In this document: positions 9,233 through 20,199 of the stretch, one piece after another | Layout: every line of letters starts with the position of its first letter | Position numbering within the stretch: the stretch's first letter is position 1 | Source: Lotus japonicus | Taxonomy: Eukaryota; Streptophyta; Magnoliopsida; Fabales; Fabaceae | Length of the DNA: 64,000 nucleotides | Reading direction: 5' to 3' | NCBI RefSeq assembly: GCF_012489685.1 | Contig: NC_080042.1 | Coordinates: forward strand, 56,959,069-57,023,068 | Notes under the pieces: generated by a model | What the model saw: only the letters and a program-made list of their open reading frames with translations | Database searches by the model: none | What the model was told of the DNA's origin: nothing | Translations under genes and position numbers: made by a program

Positions 9233-10300
9233 TACAATTGAAACTTGTAGAACTCATTCTGATTGGCTTCCCCACACTGAGCCACAAATCGGTCGATGTG
9301 CTCCACTATGGACTTGTTGTACTCACCAGAGAAGGTAGCGAAGTATCGGACCATAAAACTCCTCGACAAATGTCCACCCATTCATGACATAGCTTCTGAT
9401 AGACGGGTCTATCGATTGGCCGCAGCTGAACGAAGAAATGTCTCCTGATCGCATCTACAATCATATTTGGGTCTATAAAGTTTTTCCCCTAGGATCCCTA
9501 GTGTTTAGGAGATTCGTCTGGTGTCCAAACCCTTGAGCATTAGGTAGGTTGGTTTGTTATGACCAATGGTGCCTACCTTGGATGGAGTGGCGCTTGGTTA
9601 TGAGTCATTGGTAGTGCTGGCTGCTACTAGAGCTGTTGTTCTGGCGCTCCCCCGAACCCCGATGTTGTAGGTTGGTGTCCTCTGTTGGGCATAATCCCTT
9701 CCAATCCATGAAATGGCGTTGGCCCAACTGACCTCGACTACCATCGGCTGGGTCTTGGCTAGCGAAATGTACACCGTGTGTTGCGGGAATAAGTTCGGTC
9801 GTTCGAAACTGCCGATCCTAGGGCCATCGCTACGTCTGACGATAGAAAAATATCCATATTGAAGGTGAACCGCGGAAGGATAGCCTTGAAAGGTTTGCCC
9901 CCTCCTCAAGAAGGAACATGTTCGGGACAACATGAGACGAAGAATCTGGCCTTTTCGACTGTGACTCCTCCCGGGTGATATGCATTTCGTTATGTACCAT
10001 GGGCTTCACAACTTTTGTCTAGTCTTCGGAAACTTGGGAAATAATATTGTTGATACCCAAATCGATTTGTTGTCGGATAACGAAGATTGTCGTGGTAGTG
10101 GTAACCATACCTAGGTCCTTGCCTTCATCAGCCATATCTATGGTCTCAACGTACGAAGGACCGATAATCATGGTTTTCGGAGTTGGTGAGCTCTGAACTG
10201 GCGATGTAGTGGCTGAAGTGATACCCGAGGATAAGGTACGACTATTTCTTGTTCTACGACTGCTTGTGGGATCCATTTTGAGTCCAGACCGTAATTGCAT
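9233..10300 (-). pseudogene. Decayed Ty3/gypsy gag fragment
   Basis: On the minus strand, a likely start at 10300 gives MQLRSGLKMDPTSSRRTRN. Further frames near 9598-9933 and 9260-9480 can be read only with frame changes. The last part reads FSGEYNKSIVEHIDRFVAQC followed by GEANQNEFYKFQL, which matches the plant gypsy gag pattern (FSGE...T/IVEHI.RF..QCGE). Frameshifts and stops break the gene, and everything beyond gag (protease, reverse transcriptase, integrase) is missing. It sits directly downstream of a putative 5' LTR at 10378-11220, so this is the 5' part of a truncated gypsy element. Confidence 0.65.
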
Positions 10301-10377
10301 ACGTCAATTTTGGTCTTGTGAAGGCGATGAAAACTAAGAAATAGCGAGACAAGTCCCACTAGGCTTGCCAATTTTTT

Positions 10378-11220
10378 GGTTTACAAATAGTTTTGGGGAC
10401 TTGGTAGCCGTTTAGGTTAGCTATGAAACCAATGTAACGGTTCGTATTCAAGCGATTACTTGAGGAAGAGACTCTATTCTTCAATGCAGGTTCCTAATTA
10501 AGAGACTCAAAAAAGCTTTTATTGATCGCTATTGAAGGGTTTGTATCGAAATGATAACTACTAACTAAGGTAAGACGATAATGGATAAAGAAAACCTTAA
10601 ATTGACTGAAAGTAAATGACATAAAGCTGAATAAATGAAGTGTTGGAAAACTAAATGGCCGAAAGACTGTAAATGAATCTTAAAGGCTGAAAAGTAAAGG
10701 CATTGAAATATAAAGGAAAAGATAAATGCAGGATTGTAGTTTGATGATTTGTGTTGTTTACAAATTACCCTTCCTCTATTTATAAGAAAATTCGACTAAC
10801 CTACAATGGTTAATAACTCCCTCCACTACCCGCGTTTCCCGACATAATTACATTTTATGGTGGGAGGATGTTGGAAGTTACTTCCTTTGATTAGCTAGAA
10901 GCTTTGGTTAAGCGGAGCTTCTTGCTTCGGCTGGTTTTTCGAGCATTAACCGCTTTCCTTATTTTCAAGGGGCGAACCATCAGATGATTTTTTGCATGTG
11001 TAGGCCTATTAGAACCTTCGTAAAATATCTCAGTTATGAGCCCGAGGCCAATGTATCTCTCTCAAATCTTGTCCAAGTTCAAGCCTTTAACTGATTTCTG
11101 TCTTACTTGACCGACTGGTTGCATATCTTCGGCTAAAAATACCACGCTGCTCATTTTCCACACAAACAAGTGAGACGGCTCGACTATTGTCTAGCTTTGG
11201 CACATTTTTGGAGGCCAACA
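10378..11220 (-). mobile_element. Putative LTR of the truncated gypsy element
   Basis: On the minus strand the block begins TGTTGGCCTCCAAAAATG at 11220 and ends before AATTGGCAAGCCTAGTGGGA, a sequence typical of the leader and primer-binding region of plant gypsy elements. A TATA-like TATAAATAGAGG lies near 10775 on the same strand. There is no second LTR or target duplication to confirm the ends, so the left boundary is approximate. Confidence 0.5.
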
Positions 11221-11221
11221 A

Positions 11222-11561
11222 GTGTTTTTGTTGAGTTATCGCTTTGTGAATGAACTATTATCTACCCCACTTGGTCAAAATAGAGAGGGATGCTGCCAAC
11301 TATGCAAAGACCATGTGGAAGATGTTGCTCACATTTGCTTTAGGTGTGGGGTCTCGGGTCTCCTATGGTATTTGGATGCAATGCTACTTTTGGTTGGGAG
11401 TGAAAACAACTCTTCCCTTAAAGTGTGCAATTCACCTATTGCACCATGAGCTTTGGGGGAGGAATAAAGATCAAAGTTTGCGGTGGAGAGCTATTTGGCT
11501 TGCCGCCATTTGGAGTATTTGGATGCATACAAATGATGTGTGCTCAAAAGAGAGCAGGTAA
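11222..11561 (+). pseudogene. LINE (L1-type) ORF2 3' fragment, zinc-binding region
   Basis: Two frames together give the C-terminal zinc-binding (zf-RVT) region of plant LINE reverse transcriptases. Frame one has REGCCQLCKDHVEDVAHICF, with the Cys pair and His. After a frameshift near 11340 the second frame has VSYGIWMQCYFWLG and RWRAIWLAAIWSIWMHTNDV. The reverse transcriptase and endonuclease domains are missing and no poly-A tail is seen. It is wedged between the gypsy LTR and the following copia element. Confidence 0.7.
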
Positions 11562-11584
11562 ATCCAGAATCTGTGGTGGATTTT

Positions 11585-11934
11585 TGTTGGTGCAAGTGAT
11601 GGATAAATTAGTTTATGGTGACATAGAACCAGGCAGATCACGTAGAATTATAGTTAACCATAGAACAAGGTGGATCACACAGAGTGATAGCGAGGAAGAG
11701 TGTTTAGGGGCTGAATTTATTGTATTTTTCTTGATTCATTTCTTCATCTCATACACATGTATATATAGCATGTGAGAGTGGTTGCTACAAACACCAAAAG
11801 CCACCTCTAACACTTAAACACCCCACTAAGCACTAACATAATTACAATTAACACATGACTCTTCACAACATGTAACAAATTCCCACTATCATAATCATAC
11901 TCTAGTATGAATTAATTCAAGACATTAATCAACA
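11585..11934 (-). repeat. 3' LTR of the old copia
   Basis: 350 bp. On the minus strand it starts TGTTGATTAATG and ends CTTGCACCAACA. Its partner at 15919-16279 is 361 bp. Confidence 0.8.
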
Positions 11935-14900
11935 CACTCCCGCTTAATGTGTCGTTTTGGAACTCCCATTGCTTCTCTAAGTTGCTGAAATCTTCCTCTT
12001 GGTAGTGCTTCAATGAAGATGTCTGCTAGTTGCTCTTCTGAACTACAGAAAACAAGTTGTACATACATCCCTTCTTCAACAACACTTCGAATGAAGTGAT
12101 GTTTTATGTTAATGTGTCTGGTCCGGCTATGAAAAACTAAATTCTTCGCCATGACAATGGCTGTTTTGTTGTCACAATGAAGCTGGAGACTTCCCTCTTG
12201 CTCCTCTCCAATGTCTTCTAATATTCTTCTCAACCAAAGTGTTTGTTGTGTATCCAAACTAGCTGATAAATACTCAGCTTCAGCTGAAGATTGCGCCACT
12301 GTATCTTGCTTCTTTGAGCACGAAGAGATCACACCCAGACCAAGGTTGAAAACATAACCTGAAGTGCTATTCATGTCATCAACACTTCCAGCCCAATCAC
12401 TATAACAGTAGCCTTTAGCCTCAAGCTTAGAATTCTTCTCAAATCTGATTCCATACTCCATGGTTCCCATGATATATCTTAGAACTCTTTTTGCTGCTCC
12501 AAGATGTAAATGACTTGGTTTACTCATGGATCTTGAGAGTAAACTAGAAGCAAACATTAAATCTGGTCTTGAAGCTGTAAGATAAAATAAGCTTCCAACT
12601 AAGCTTCTATACAAGCTTGCATCTATCAATCTTCCACCATCTTCCTTCCTTAATTTTTCATTCAACACCAAGTATATAAACAGGTTTGCAGCCATACAGG
12701 CCAAATGTTTTGATGATATTTTCAACATATATCTTTTGACAAATAAAAACTCTATTTTCATCTTGATAAAATTCAATACCAAGAAAGTGATGTAGCAAGC
12801 CAAGATCACTCATCTCATATTTTTTCATCATCTCTATTTTAAAGTTCTCAATCATTTCTTGTTGTTACATGTATACACCAAATCATCAACATAAAGGGAA
12901 ACAAAAAGGATATCATTTTTACCTTGATGCTTCACATACAAGGTTGGCTCAATTTGACTTCTTTGAAATCCTTGCTAAATGAAATAGCTATCAATTTCAC
13001 TGTACCATGCTCTAGGGGCTTGTTTCAACCCATACAGAGCCTTCTCCAACATGTAATCTTTCTCCTGTTGGACTTTAGTCACAAAGCCTTGAGGTTGCTG
13101 CACATATACCTCTTCTTTTAATTCTCCATTCAAGAAAACCGATTTTACATCAAGGTGGTATAGATTCCAACATTTTTGAGCTGCTAATGCAATGATTGCT
13201 CTCACAGTGTCCAAACGTGCAACCGGAGTAAATGTCTCACTATAGTCAATTCCAGGCTGTTGAGCATAGCCTTTGACTACTAATCTTTCCTTGGCTCTTT
13301 GGAATGAACTATCTGAATTATGCTTCACTTTGTACAACCACTTTACTCCAATAGCTTCTTTGTCATTTGGCTTCTCAACTAGTTGTCATGTTTTGTTATT
13401 CTCCATTGCATCTATTTCTTCTTGCATAGCCTTCCTCCAAACGCCATATTTGATTGCTTCTTCAAAATTGTCTGGTTTCACAACACAATAATTACACCTT
13501 GCATAAATGTCACTCAAATCCCTCAATTTTATTGGAGTTGAGCTAGGTGATGATGAACTCGAATTTGGTGAACTTGGAGAACTTGAAGAGGATGAAGAGC
13601 TTGGTGTACATGGGGTTGGTTGCTCATTTATAGCTGCTGGATTTTGCAGTAAAATAGTTGTAGGGACTGTTTGCTCCTCCATTTTTTTCTTCTTCCCATT
13701 TCCAAGAAGCTTTCTCATCAAATACCACATCCCTGCTAATGATCACCTTGTTTGTCTTCAAGTTGTAAAGTCTATAGCCCTTTGACATGAAACTATAGCC
13801 AATAAAGATACATTTCTCACTTGTTTCTTCAAGCTTTGTCCTCTTCTGTTTAGGAACTTGAGCATAGCAAACGCACCCAAATACTTTAAGGTGGTTCACT
13901 GAAGGTTTTCTCCCACTCCAAGCTTCAAATGGAGTCTTATTCCATACAACTTTTGTTGGACATCTGTTCAGCAAATACACAACAGTATTAACAACTTCGG
14001 GCCAAAAGGTTTTAGGCAAACCTTTCTCAAACAGCATAGACTTCGCCATCTCCATCACAATTTGGTTCTTTCTTCTAATAACACCATTTTGCTGAGGTGT
14101 ATAGCCAACTGCCAACTGCCTTTCATCACCTTCTTCTTCACAAAATTTGTGAAATTCGTTTGAGGTGTACTCTTTGCCCCTGTCACTTCTCAACACTTTT
14201 ATAAACCTGCCACTTTGTTTATCAACAAAAGTTTTAAACTTCTTAAAGATTACAAATACTTCAGATTTTTGTCTCATAGAGTATACCCATGTCATGCGGG
14301 TAAAATCATCAATAAACAAGATAAAGTACCTGTTTTTGGCATGATACAAAGTGTTCATAGGACCACATACATCTGTGTGTACAAGTTTCAGCACTCGTTT
14401 GGCTCTCCATGCAAGCATCCTTCACACACACCAAATTTATCTTCAATCGTTGGCAGTCCATACACCATCTTCTTTTGAGAAAGCAACTTGAGACATTATC
14501 TTCTCTAGCTATCATGCTGAAATTTTTCTCATAAAGAAAGTGAAAAACTTCTATTGCTGGTCATTTTTACAACAACAACAATTCTTCCCTTTGAATAAAA
14601 AATTCTACACTCTCGATTCTCAAATTTTAGAGAATAGCCATGCTCCAAAAGTTGTCCAATGCAACAAATTTTCATCTAACTCCGGAACATAAAGAGTGCC
14701 ATGAATAACTTTTCTTCCTTTCTTTGTTGTAACTTCAATGCTGCCTTTTCATTTTACTTCAACGTGCTCTCCATTGCCCAATTTAACTTTTGAGCTAGAT
14801 GAAGAATCAATGTTGATAAAAGCTTCTTTATTTCCGGTCATATGGTTGCTTCAACCGCTGTCCAAATACCACACATTTTTACCTTCTGCAAAATGAAGCA

Positions 14901-15880
14901 TGTTGCTGATTGCCAAAACGACAATCTTTTTGCATGTGCCCGAACCTTTTACAATTGTGACATTGCAGCTTGCTTGCATTTGTTCCAACAATCCTTCTCT
15001 TCATGAGTGTTGCTCTTACAAATTCTGCACCATTTATTTGATGTGCCTCCATGCCATCGTCGTCCATAGGTGGCTCTTCCTCTTCCTTGTGAGTTTCTTC
15101 CTCTTTCTCTGCCTCTTCCAAACCTGCCACTTCTGGAAGACTCACCTTTAGATTGTGTTGGGGGCTTATTTTCACCATCATTGGACTTAATGTTGAGTTT
15201 AGATTGAAAAGCACTCTCAACTGATTTTTCAGAGCGTAGTAAAAACCTTTGCTCGTAGGATCTCAAGACCCCATCAACCCTTGAACTGTCATAGTGGACA
15301 GATCTCTGGTTTCTTCAATAATAGCCACCATAGGATCGAACTTTTCTGTGAAACTGATTAGAGTCTTATCAACAATTCTGCGATCATCTATTGTATATCC
15401 ATGTGATTTCATTTGATTCACCAATTTAGAGAGTCTATTGAGGAGTTCATTCAAACTCTCATTCTCCTTCATTTTTTCATTCACATAATCTCTCTTAAGA
15501 GATTGAAGTTTCACTGTTCTCACATTTGAGTCCCCTTCATATTCTTGCTGTAGAATATCCTATACTTCCTTTGATGTCTTTGAACTCATAATCCTTGGAA
15601 AAATGGATAGAGAGACTCCTCTTTGAATCATCTTGAGAACTTCAGCATCTGTAATCTTCTTATGCTTCAATTCTTCTGGTTGTTGGGATGATTGCATAAC
15701 TTTTTCATTTGTTGTAGGTGTTGGTTCTACATATCTCTTTTGGACTAACTATAAGACATCCAAAGATATGAATAGAGTCTCCATTTTTACAGCCCAAAAA
15801 TCATAATTCTCTCCTTCAAACAAGGAACTTTGACATTGCTATAGACTGTAGAAGAGTTGTTTATTGAAGCCATTTTTTGT
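11935..15880 (-). pseudogene. Copia gag-pol remains, multiply frameshifted
   Basis: Order on the minus strand: gag near 15263-15880; a zinc knuckle CHNCKRFGHMQKDC near 14950; a Cys-rich pre-integrase remnant; integrase at 13624-14418 (LVHTDVCGPMNTLYHAKNRY, then GYTPQQNGVIRRKNQ); reverse transcriptase at 12975-13337 ([31 protein letters not shown]); and RNase H at 11941-12809 (CYSDWAGSVDD, SAEAEYLSAS, CDNKTAIVMAKN). The parts lie in different frames with stops between them, and the YVDD region is disrupted. In the integrase the usual GVAERKNR reads GVIRRKNQ, so the catalytic Glu is lost. Not functional. Confidence 0.85.
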
Positions 15881-15918
15881 TGTTTTTGCTGCAAGGATCT
15901 GCAGCTCTGATACCACTC

Positions 15919-16279
15919 TATTGGTGCAAGTGATGGACAAATTATTTTATGGTGACATAGAACCAGGCGGATCACGCAGAATTCTAGTTAACCATAGAAC
16001 AAGGTGGATCACGCAGAGTGATATTGAGGAAGAGTGTTTAGGGACTGAATTTCTTGTATTTTTCTTAATTCATTTCTTCATCTCTTACACATGTATATAG
16101 CATGTGAGAGTGATTGTTACAAACACCAATAGTCACCAATAACACTTAAACACCCCACTAAGCACCAAGTGCTTCCACTGACATAATTACAATTAACACA
16201 TGACTCTTCACAACATGTAATCAATTTTCACTATCATAATCGTACTCCACTATAAATTAAACCAACTCATTACTCAACA
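15919..16279 (-). repeat. 5' LTR of the old copia
   Basis: 361 bp. It adjoins the primer-binding site at 15904-15915 and shares most of its sequence with the other LTR, with many substitutions and small indels. Confidence 0.8.
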
Positions 16280-16619
16280 TATTTAATTAAGTTAAGATCA
16301 TGGGTTTAGCTCAAATCTATGTTAAAAAGCTACAAGTTTTCATACTATGAATGGGAAAAAGGAGCCTTTGATTTGTATTCTAGGTCATTGATGGGATTAA
16401 CCCTGATTATTGTTTGCTGTGTGGGGTACCGTGTTTCTGCTGTTAGTTTCGTTTTGAAGGGGCTTTGATTATCTTGCCCAATGTAGGAGTGGTTTAGATG
16501 TATACTGGTTATCTATTAAAAGGAAGGATTTGTATTGATGGATTGCCAATAGATTAGTTTTGAATCATTCATCTAATTGTGGGTTGAAGTATTTCTTGTG
16601 CTTTCTATCAATTTATTTT
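16280..16619. other. Intergenic region, nothing recognised
   Basis: 340 bp with no coding pattern or repeat I can recognise. It ends in ATTTATTTT, the left target duplication of the next element. Confidence 0.4.
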
Positions 16620-17442
16620 GGGAATTGTTATTCAGACCCCCCCCAGCTATTCAGACCGAAGGAATTTTTTGAAACCCAAAATTACCCCTTTCGAACGCAC
16701 CTTTAAATTGCGTGACAGTCGCAGTTTGAACCTCATGTTCCGAGTGCGACACGAACGCAAACTGAGAGTGCGTTGGTGACATACCGATGCCGTGGGGGGA
16801 TTCTACTACCATGGCTAGAACGGTTGGCCGGGGGCAAATTCAAATTCTTTGTTCTTAGCATATCTGAACCAACATTGGAAACATAAGACTCAAAACAGAA
16901 CAAAAATATAAAGGCATTGAAGCTTTGACAGATAAGAGTCTAAGACGCACTCTCAGGGTGTGTCTTGGTCGCACCTTTAAGGTGCGTATCAAGCGCACCC
17001 TTAAGGTGCGTGTATTCTGAACACGCACCTTCACGCTGCGACACAGACGCATCTACAAAGTACGATAAAATCCATAACAGAATGGGTCGGGTCGCGTAAC
17101 GAACCTGGGTTTCGGGAAGAATCTTGGGTGGTTGGCAGCAGAAGGTGGCGATGGGGTGGCGGCGACTCCACTCGGTTGAGGTGTCGCTGGCGGAACCGAT
17201 GGCGGTGGCAGGCGGAGGCAGTGGGGGAGGATGCGTCAGAGAGGGAGGGAGATTTTGAATGAGTTAAATGTGTTTGGGGGAGGGGGGGGGGGGGTTTCGG
17301 AAGTTTGAAGAAGTGGGAGAAGTGGGAAGGGGGGGGGGGGAGTTAGTGGGGAAATTGGGATTTTTTTAAACAGGGGCATTTTGGACAATTCACCAATTTT
17401 GAGGGGTCTGAATAGCTGTGGGGGGTCTGAATAACAATTCCC
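16620..17442. mobile_element. Non-autonomous Mutator-like element, TSD ATTTATTTT
   Basis: A perfect 9-bp duplication ATTTATTTT flanks the element (16611-16619 and 17443-17451). Terminal inverted repeats of about 38 bp read GGGAATTGTTATTCAGACCC on the left, and the complement of the right end is the same, continuing to AGCTATTCAGACC. The interior has repeated GTGCG motifs near 16690-17050, a GC-rich stretch near 17130-17240 and G runs near 17275-17340. No transposase is encoded. A Pro-rich frame on the minus strand is a by-product of the G runs. Confidence 0.85.
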
Positions 17443-17451
17443 ATTTATTTT

Positions 17452-18198
17452 TCCTTTCAAAAACAAAAATCATATCTCTCATTTATTATTTCTTCTATTC
17501 ATATATCATGATTTTGATGGAAACATTATTCAATTCTTCTTGATGTGGTTATTCTCCTAATATATTTTTTTCAGTTTTGTAAAAAAAAGCATGTGTATAT
17601 TTGTGTTTATTTTATTAATAAGAGATATGAATTATCATTGATTGATAAACATCAAAACAATACATAGATACATCAAATTTTCCCCATTTTTTCTTTCTCA
17701 TTACATTACATCATGTATTATACTTTTTACTTTTCACTCATTTCTTCTTTTCTCACTCTAGGTGTCTGTCTATACTTAATTACTTGGTGTTCACCAATAA
17801 ACATTTCCCTTTTAAAACAAACCTTATCTACCGTATATAAAACAAAAACTAGATGGTAGCACATTTTTAAATTAAATAAAGAACTATATATGATATGCAT
17901 GTGGCGCGTCGTGACTCCCTCTATTGTTATGACTCAGAACAAATAACATTAATATATACCTCTATTTTATGATAATTAAACAGATAAGTTAGGCATGCGA
18001 CTGCATGCGCTTCTCGTGGTATAGTTTTATATATGTTTTGAGATTTACAATAGATGGCATCTATGAATATCCAAGAAATTGCAGATATAATATTATATCC
18101 ATCCAGTCTGGCTACTAGCTACTAGCTACTAGCTACTAGCGATCTCGAGGGTAGCAGGCATGGGCATCTATATGCAATAATGTTATCTTCACACCTCT
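17452..18198. other. Upstream region of KTI gene 2, duplicated with gene 1 upstream region
   Basis: No gene. From about 17840 the sequence matches the region upstream of gene 1 in blocks: AAACAAAAACTAGATGG.., TTTTATGATAATTAAACAGA, CTTCTCGTGGTATAGTTTTA, AGATTTACAATAGATGGCAT, and CCATCCAGTCTGG then GGGTAGCAGGCATGGGCATC. A short CTACTAGCTACTAGCTACTA microsatellite lies near 18111-18140. Confidence 0.65.
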
Positions 18199-18715
18199 TA
18201 TTAGAAATTGTGAGGCCTATACTCAACCACAAAAGCTAGCTCAAGAGTTGAGGTTTGCACTACCCTTATAAAGGCTATCTATGCTCTATCTCTAGCCAAT
18301 GTGGGACTTCTAACACACCCCCTCACGTCCAGGACTAAACAACCTGGAACGTGGGATCAACAACAACGGGTGCCCCAAATATGGGAAGTCTCCACAACAA
18401 ACAACAACTGGATCTAGGATAGGCTCTGATACCATATTAGAAATTGGGAGGCCTATACTCAACCACAAAAGCTAGCTCAAGAGTTGAGGTTTGCACTACC
18501 CTTATAAAGGCTATCTATGCTCTATCTCTAGCCAATGTGGGACTTCTAACACCTCTCTTTGAGGTGGAGAGAGGTGGAATGAAGAGAGAGATAGGAAGAA
18601 AAGAAAAAGTAAGAGAGAGAAAGTATTAGATGTGATAGATGATAAGAGGAGAGAGATAGAAATAAAAAGAGGTGGAAATGAAGTGTTTTAAAAATGAGGT
18701 GTGTATATATCATTA
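18181..18715. mobile_element. MITE copy A, split by TRIM copy 2
   Basis: Left part CTTCACACCTCT before the TRIM; right part from CTTTGAGGTGGAGAGAGGTG after it. The right part aligns along its length with two further copies at 18774-18946 and 19079-19250 (GAGAGAGATAGGAAGAAAAG, GATAAGAGGAGAGAGATAGA, GGAAATGAAGTG, TATATATCATT). Its continuation across the TRIM shows the TRIM landed inside an existing MITE. Confidence 0.65.
18199..18551 (-). mobile_element. TRIM retrotransposon copy 2, complete, TSD CCTCT
   Basis: A complete 353-bp element. Its 117-bp LTRs are at 18199-18315 and 18435-18551, and it is flanked by CCTCT (18194-18198 and 18552-18556). On the minus strand each LTR starts TGTTAGAAGTCCCACATTGG and ends AATTTCTAATA, and TGGTATCAGAGCC follows the 5' LTR (18422-18434). 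A purine tract GTGAGGGGGTG precedes the 3' LTR. There is no coding sequence; it depends on other elements for movement. Confidence 0.92.
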
Positions 18716-18773
18716 CTCATCTATATGCCTCATTGATCTTATCCTTAATTTCACTTAGAATAATGATTTGTTG

Positions 18774-18946
18774 ACACCTCAAAAATGAGGTGGAATGAGG
18801 TGGAGGAAGAGAGAGATAGGAAGAAATGAAAAAAGTAAGAGAGAAAAAGTAAAATATGTGATAAGTGATAAGAGGAGAGAGATAGAGATAAAAATAAATG
18901 GAAATGAAGTGTATAAAAAAGGATGTGTGTATATATCATTGTTGAT
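18774..18946. mobile_element. MITE copy B
   Basis: About 170 bp, same orientation as copies A and C. Begins CACCTCAAAAATGAGGTGGA and ends GTGTGTATATATCATT. Purine-rich interior. No coding capacity. Confidence 0.6.
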
Positions 18947-19078
18947 TTCACTTAACAACCAATTAATTGAATGGTGATTCAAACATACATTAAAAACTAA
19001 TCTACCTATAAACCATGTTTTTAACTAGCAATTAATCAGTGCGCGCATGTTAGTTGCAGTATACCAATAATTATTTAT

Positions 19079-19250
19079 TCACACCTCAAAATGAGGTGGA
19101 ATGAGGTGAAAGAAGAGAGAGATAGGAAGAAAAGAAAAAGAAAGAGTGATAAAGTATAAGATGCGATAGATGATAAGAGGAGAGAGATAGAAATAAAAAT
19201 AGGTGGAAATGAAGTGTATAAAAATAGAGGGGTGCATATATCATTACCCT
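19079..19250. mobile_element. MITE copy C
   Basis: About 170 bp. Begins TCACACCTCAAAATGAGGTG and ends GGGTGCATATATCATTACC. Third copy within 1.1 kb, all in the same orientation, immediately upstream of KTI gene 2. Confidence 0.6.
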
Positions 19251-19364
19251 GCAGTATACCCCTTATGTGTTATAGGAAGTTCTTTTAACTTGTGAATTAT
19301 GTTTTCCTTGATGAAAGATAGACAAAGTTTTACTTAAATATACAAAATCCACTGTGAAGAACAC

Positions 19365-19372
19365 TATAAATA
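19365..19372 (+). promoter_or_regulatory. TATA box of KTI gene 2
   Basis: TATAAATA, 54 bp before the start codon. The surrounding block CACTGTGAAGAACACTATAA matches gene 1. Confidence 0.75.
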
Positions 19373-19426
19373 CAGGGTTTGAGTTAGCCAGCTATGCACC
19401 AAAAGAAATAGACACACAAAACAACC

Positions 19427-20092
19427 ATGATGAAGCCTACAATGTTACTCACCCTCTCTGTCCTTCTCTTTGCCTTCACCACTTACATAATTCCATCAGC
19501 CTTCTCACAAGTTCCTGACCTAGTGAAGGACACAAATGGAATCCCCCTTCGCTCTGATGGCAGATACTACATCAGACCAGCTCTTCGTGGCCCGGGAGGT
19601 GGCGGAGTAAGTCCCGGAGAAACCGGGAACCAAACATGCCCAGTTACTGTTCTACAACATAAATCTGAGGTTGAGAATGGCAACGGAGTAAAATTCGAAC
19701 ACTACCCCAACATTGGTATCATCTATGAAGGCGTGCCACTGACGATTTCATTTGGGGATATTTATGGTTTCTGTGCCGATTCGACCAAGTGGGTGGTGGT
19801 TTCTGATGATTTTCCAGGAAAATGGGTGGGTATTGGTGGTGCTGAAGATCATCCAGGAAAAGAAATAGTGAGTGGTTTGTTTGACATTCAAAAATATGAT
19901 GATGTTGCATACAAGCTTGTGTTCACTCCCGTCACCGGTGGCTCACCTGGTCTTTCTGTTGATATTGGAAGGCGTGATGATAAGAATGGAAGGCGTCTCA
20001 TTCTGGCTGAAGAAGATGAACGTACCTATCGAGTTGTGTTTGCTCGTGTTGATGATGATGGTGGTATCAATGGAATTAAGTCTGTAGTTTAA
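19427..20092 (+). CDS. Kunitz-type protease inhibitor 2 (two-cysteine form)
   Basis: 221 residues, intronless, a close paralogue of gene 1. Signal peptide to about residue 27 (AFS), then the family signature VKDTNGIPL..DGRYYIRP, first disulfide cysteines in NQTCPVTVLQ and YGFCADSTKW, WVGIGGAEDHPGKE and YKLVF. As in gene 1 the second disulfide is missing: the loop reads VFTPVTGGSPGLSVDIG with no cysteine. The inferred P1 residue (YPNIGIIYEG) is Asn. Two adjacent ATG codons start the frame; either could be used, and the second matches gene 1. Promoter, 5' leader and 3' flank are shared with gene 1, so the pair arose by segmental duplication. AATAAA lies at 20194-20199. Confidence 0.9.
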   Translation: MMKPTMLLTLSVLLFAFTTYIIPSAFSQVPDLVKDTNGIPLRSDGRYYIRPALRGPGGGGVSPGETGNQTCPVTVLQHKSEVENGNGVKFEHYPNIGIIYEGVPLTISFGDIYGFCADSTKWVVVSDDFPGKWVGIGGAEDHPGKEIVSGLFDIQKYDDVAYKLVFTPVTGGSPGLSVDIGRRDDKNGRRLILAEEDERTYRVVFARVDDDGGINGIKSVV

Positions 20093-20193
20093 TTTTAGTA
20101 AAATATCTCCATAAACGCACACACTTAGATGTTGTTCAATAACTACTAGCATGACCTATACGGATCATACTTTTCCTAATATGCTGTGCAAAT

Positions 20194-20199
20194 AATAAA
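20194..20199 (+). other. Polyadenylation signal of KTI gene 2
   Basis: AATAAA about 100 bp after the stop codon, followed by ATGTTGTG as in gene 1. Confidence 0.6.

Larger units (their letters stand above)
11585..16279 (-). mobile_element. Old Ty1/copia retrotransposon, degenerate
   Basis: Two LTRs (11585-11934 and 15919-16279), both containing GGTGCAAGTGATGGA and ending AACA, flank gag-pol remains on the minus strand. The primer-binding site TGGTATCAGAGC is read on the minus strand at about 15904-15915 and a purine tract AAGCGGGAGTG precedes the other LTR at about 11935-11945. The LTRs differ at many positions and in length, so the insertion is old. No clear 5-bp target duplication remains. 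Confidence 0.85.

Noticed and set aside
13507..13785. Acidic plus-strand frame
   Set aside because: It is the antisense of a Ser/Pro-rich linker in the old copia polyprotein.
11580..16284. Target duplication around the old copia
   Set aside because: ATTTT on the left and TATTT on the right do not match; the element is old and its ends are eroded.
17236..17466. Pro-rich minus-strand frame
   Set aside because: It results from G runs at the end of the Mutator-like element and crosses the element boundary.
18111..18140. CTACTAG repeat as a regulatory element
   Set aside because: It is a short microsatellite expansion of a single motif present in the paralogous promoter.
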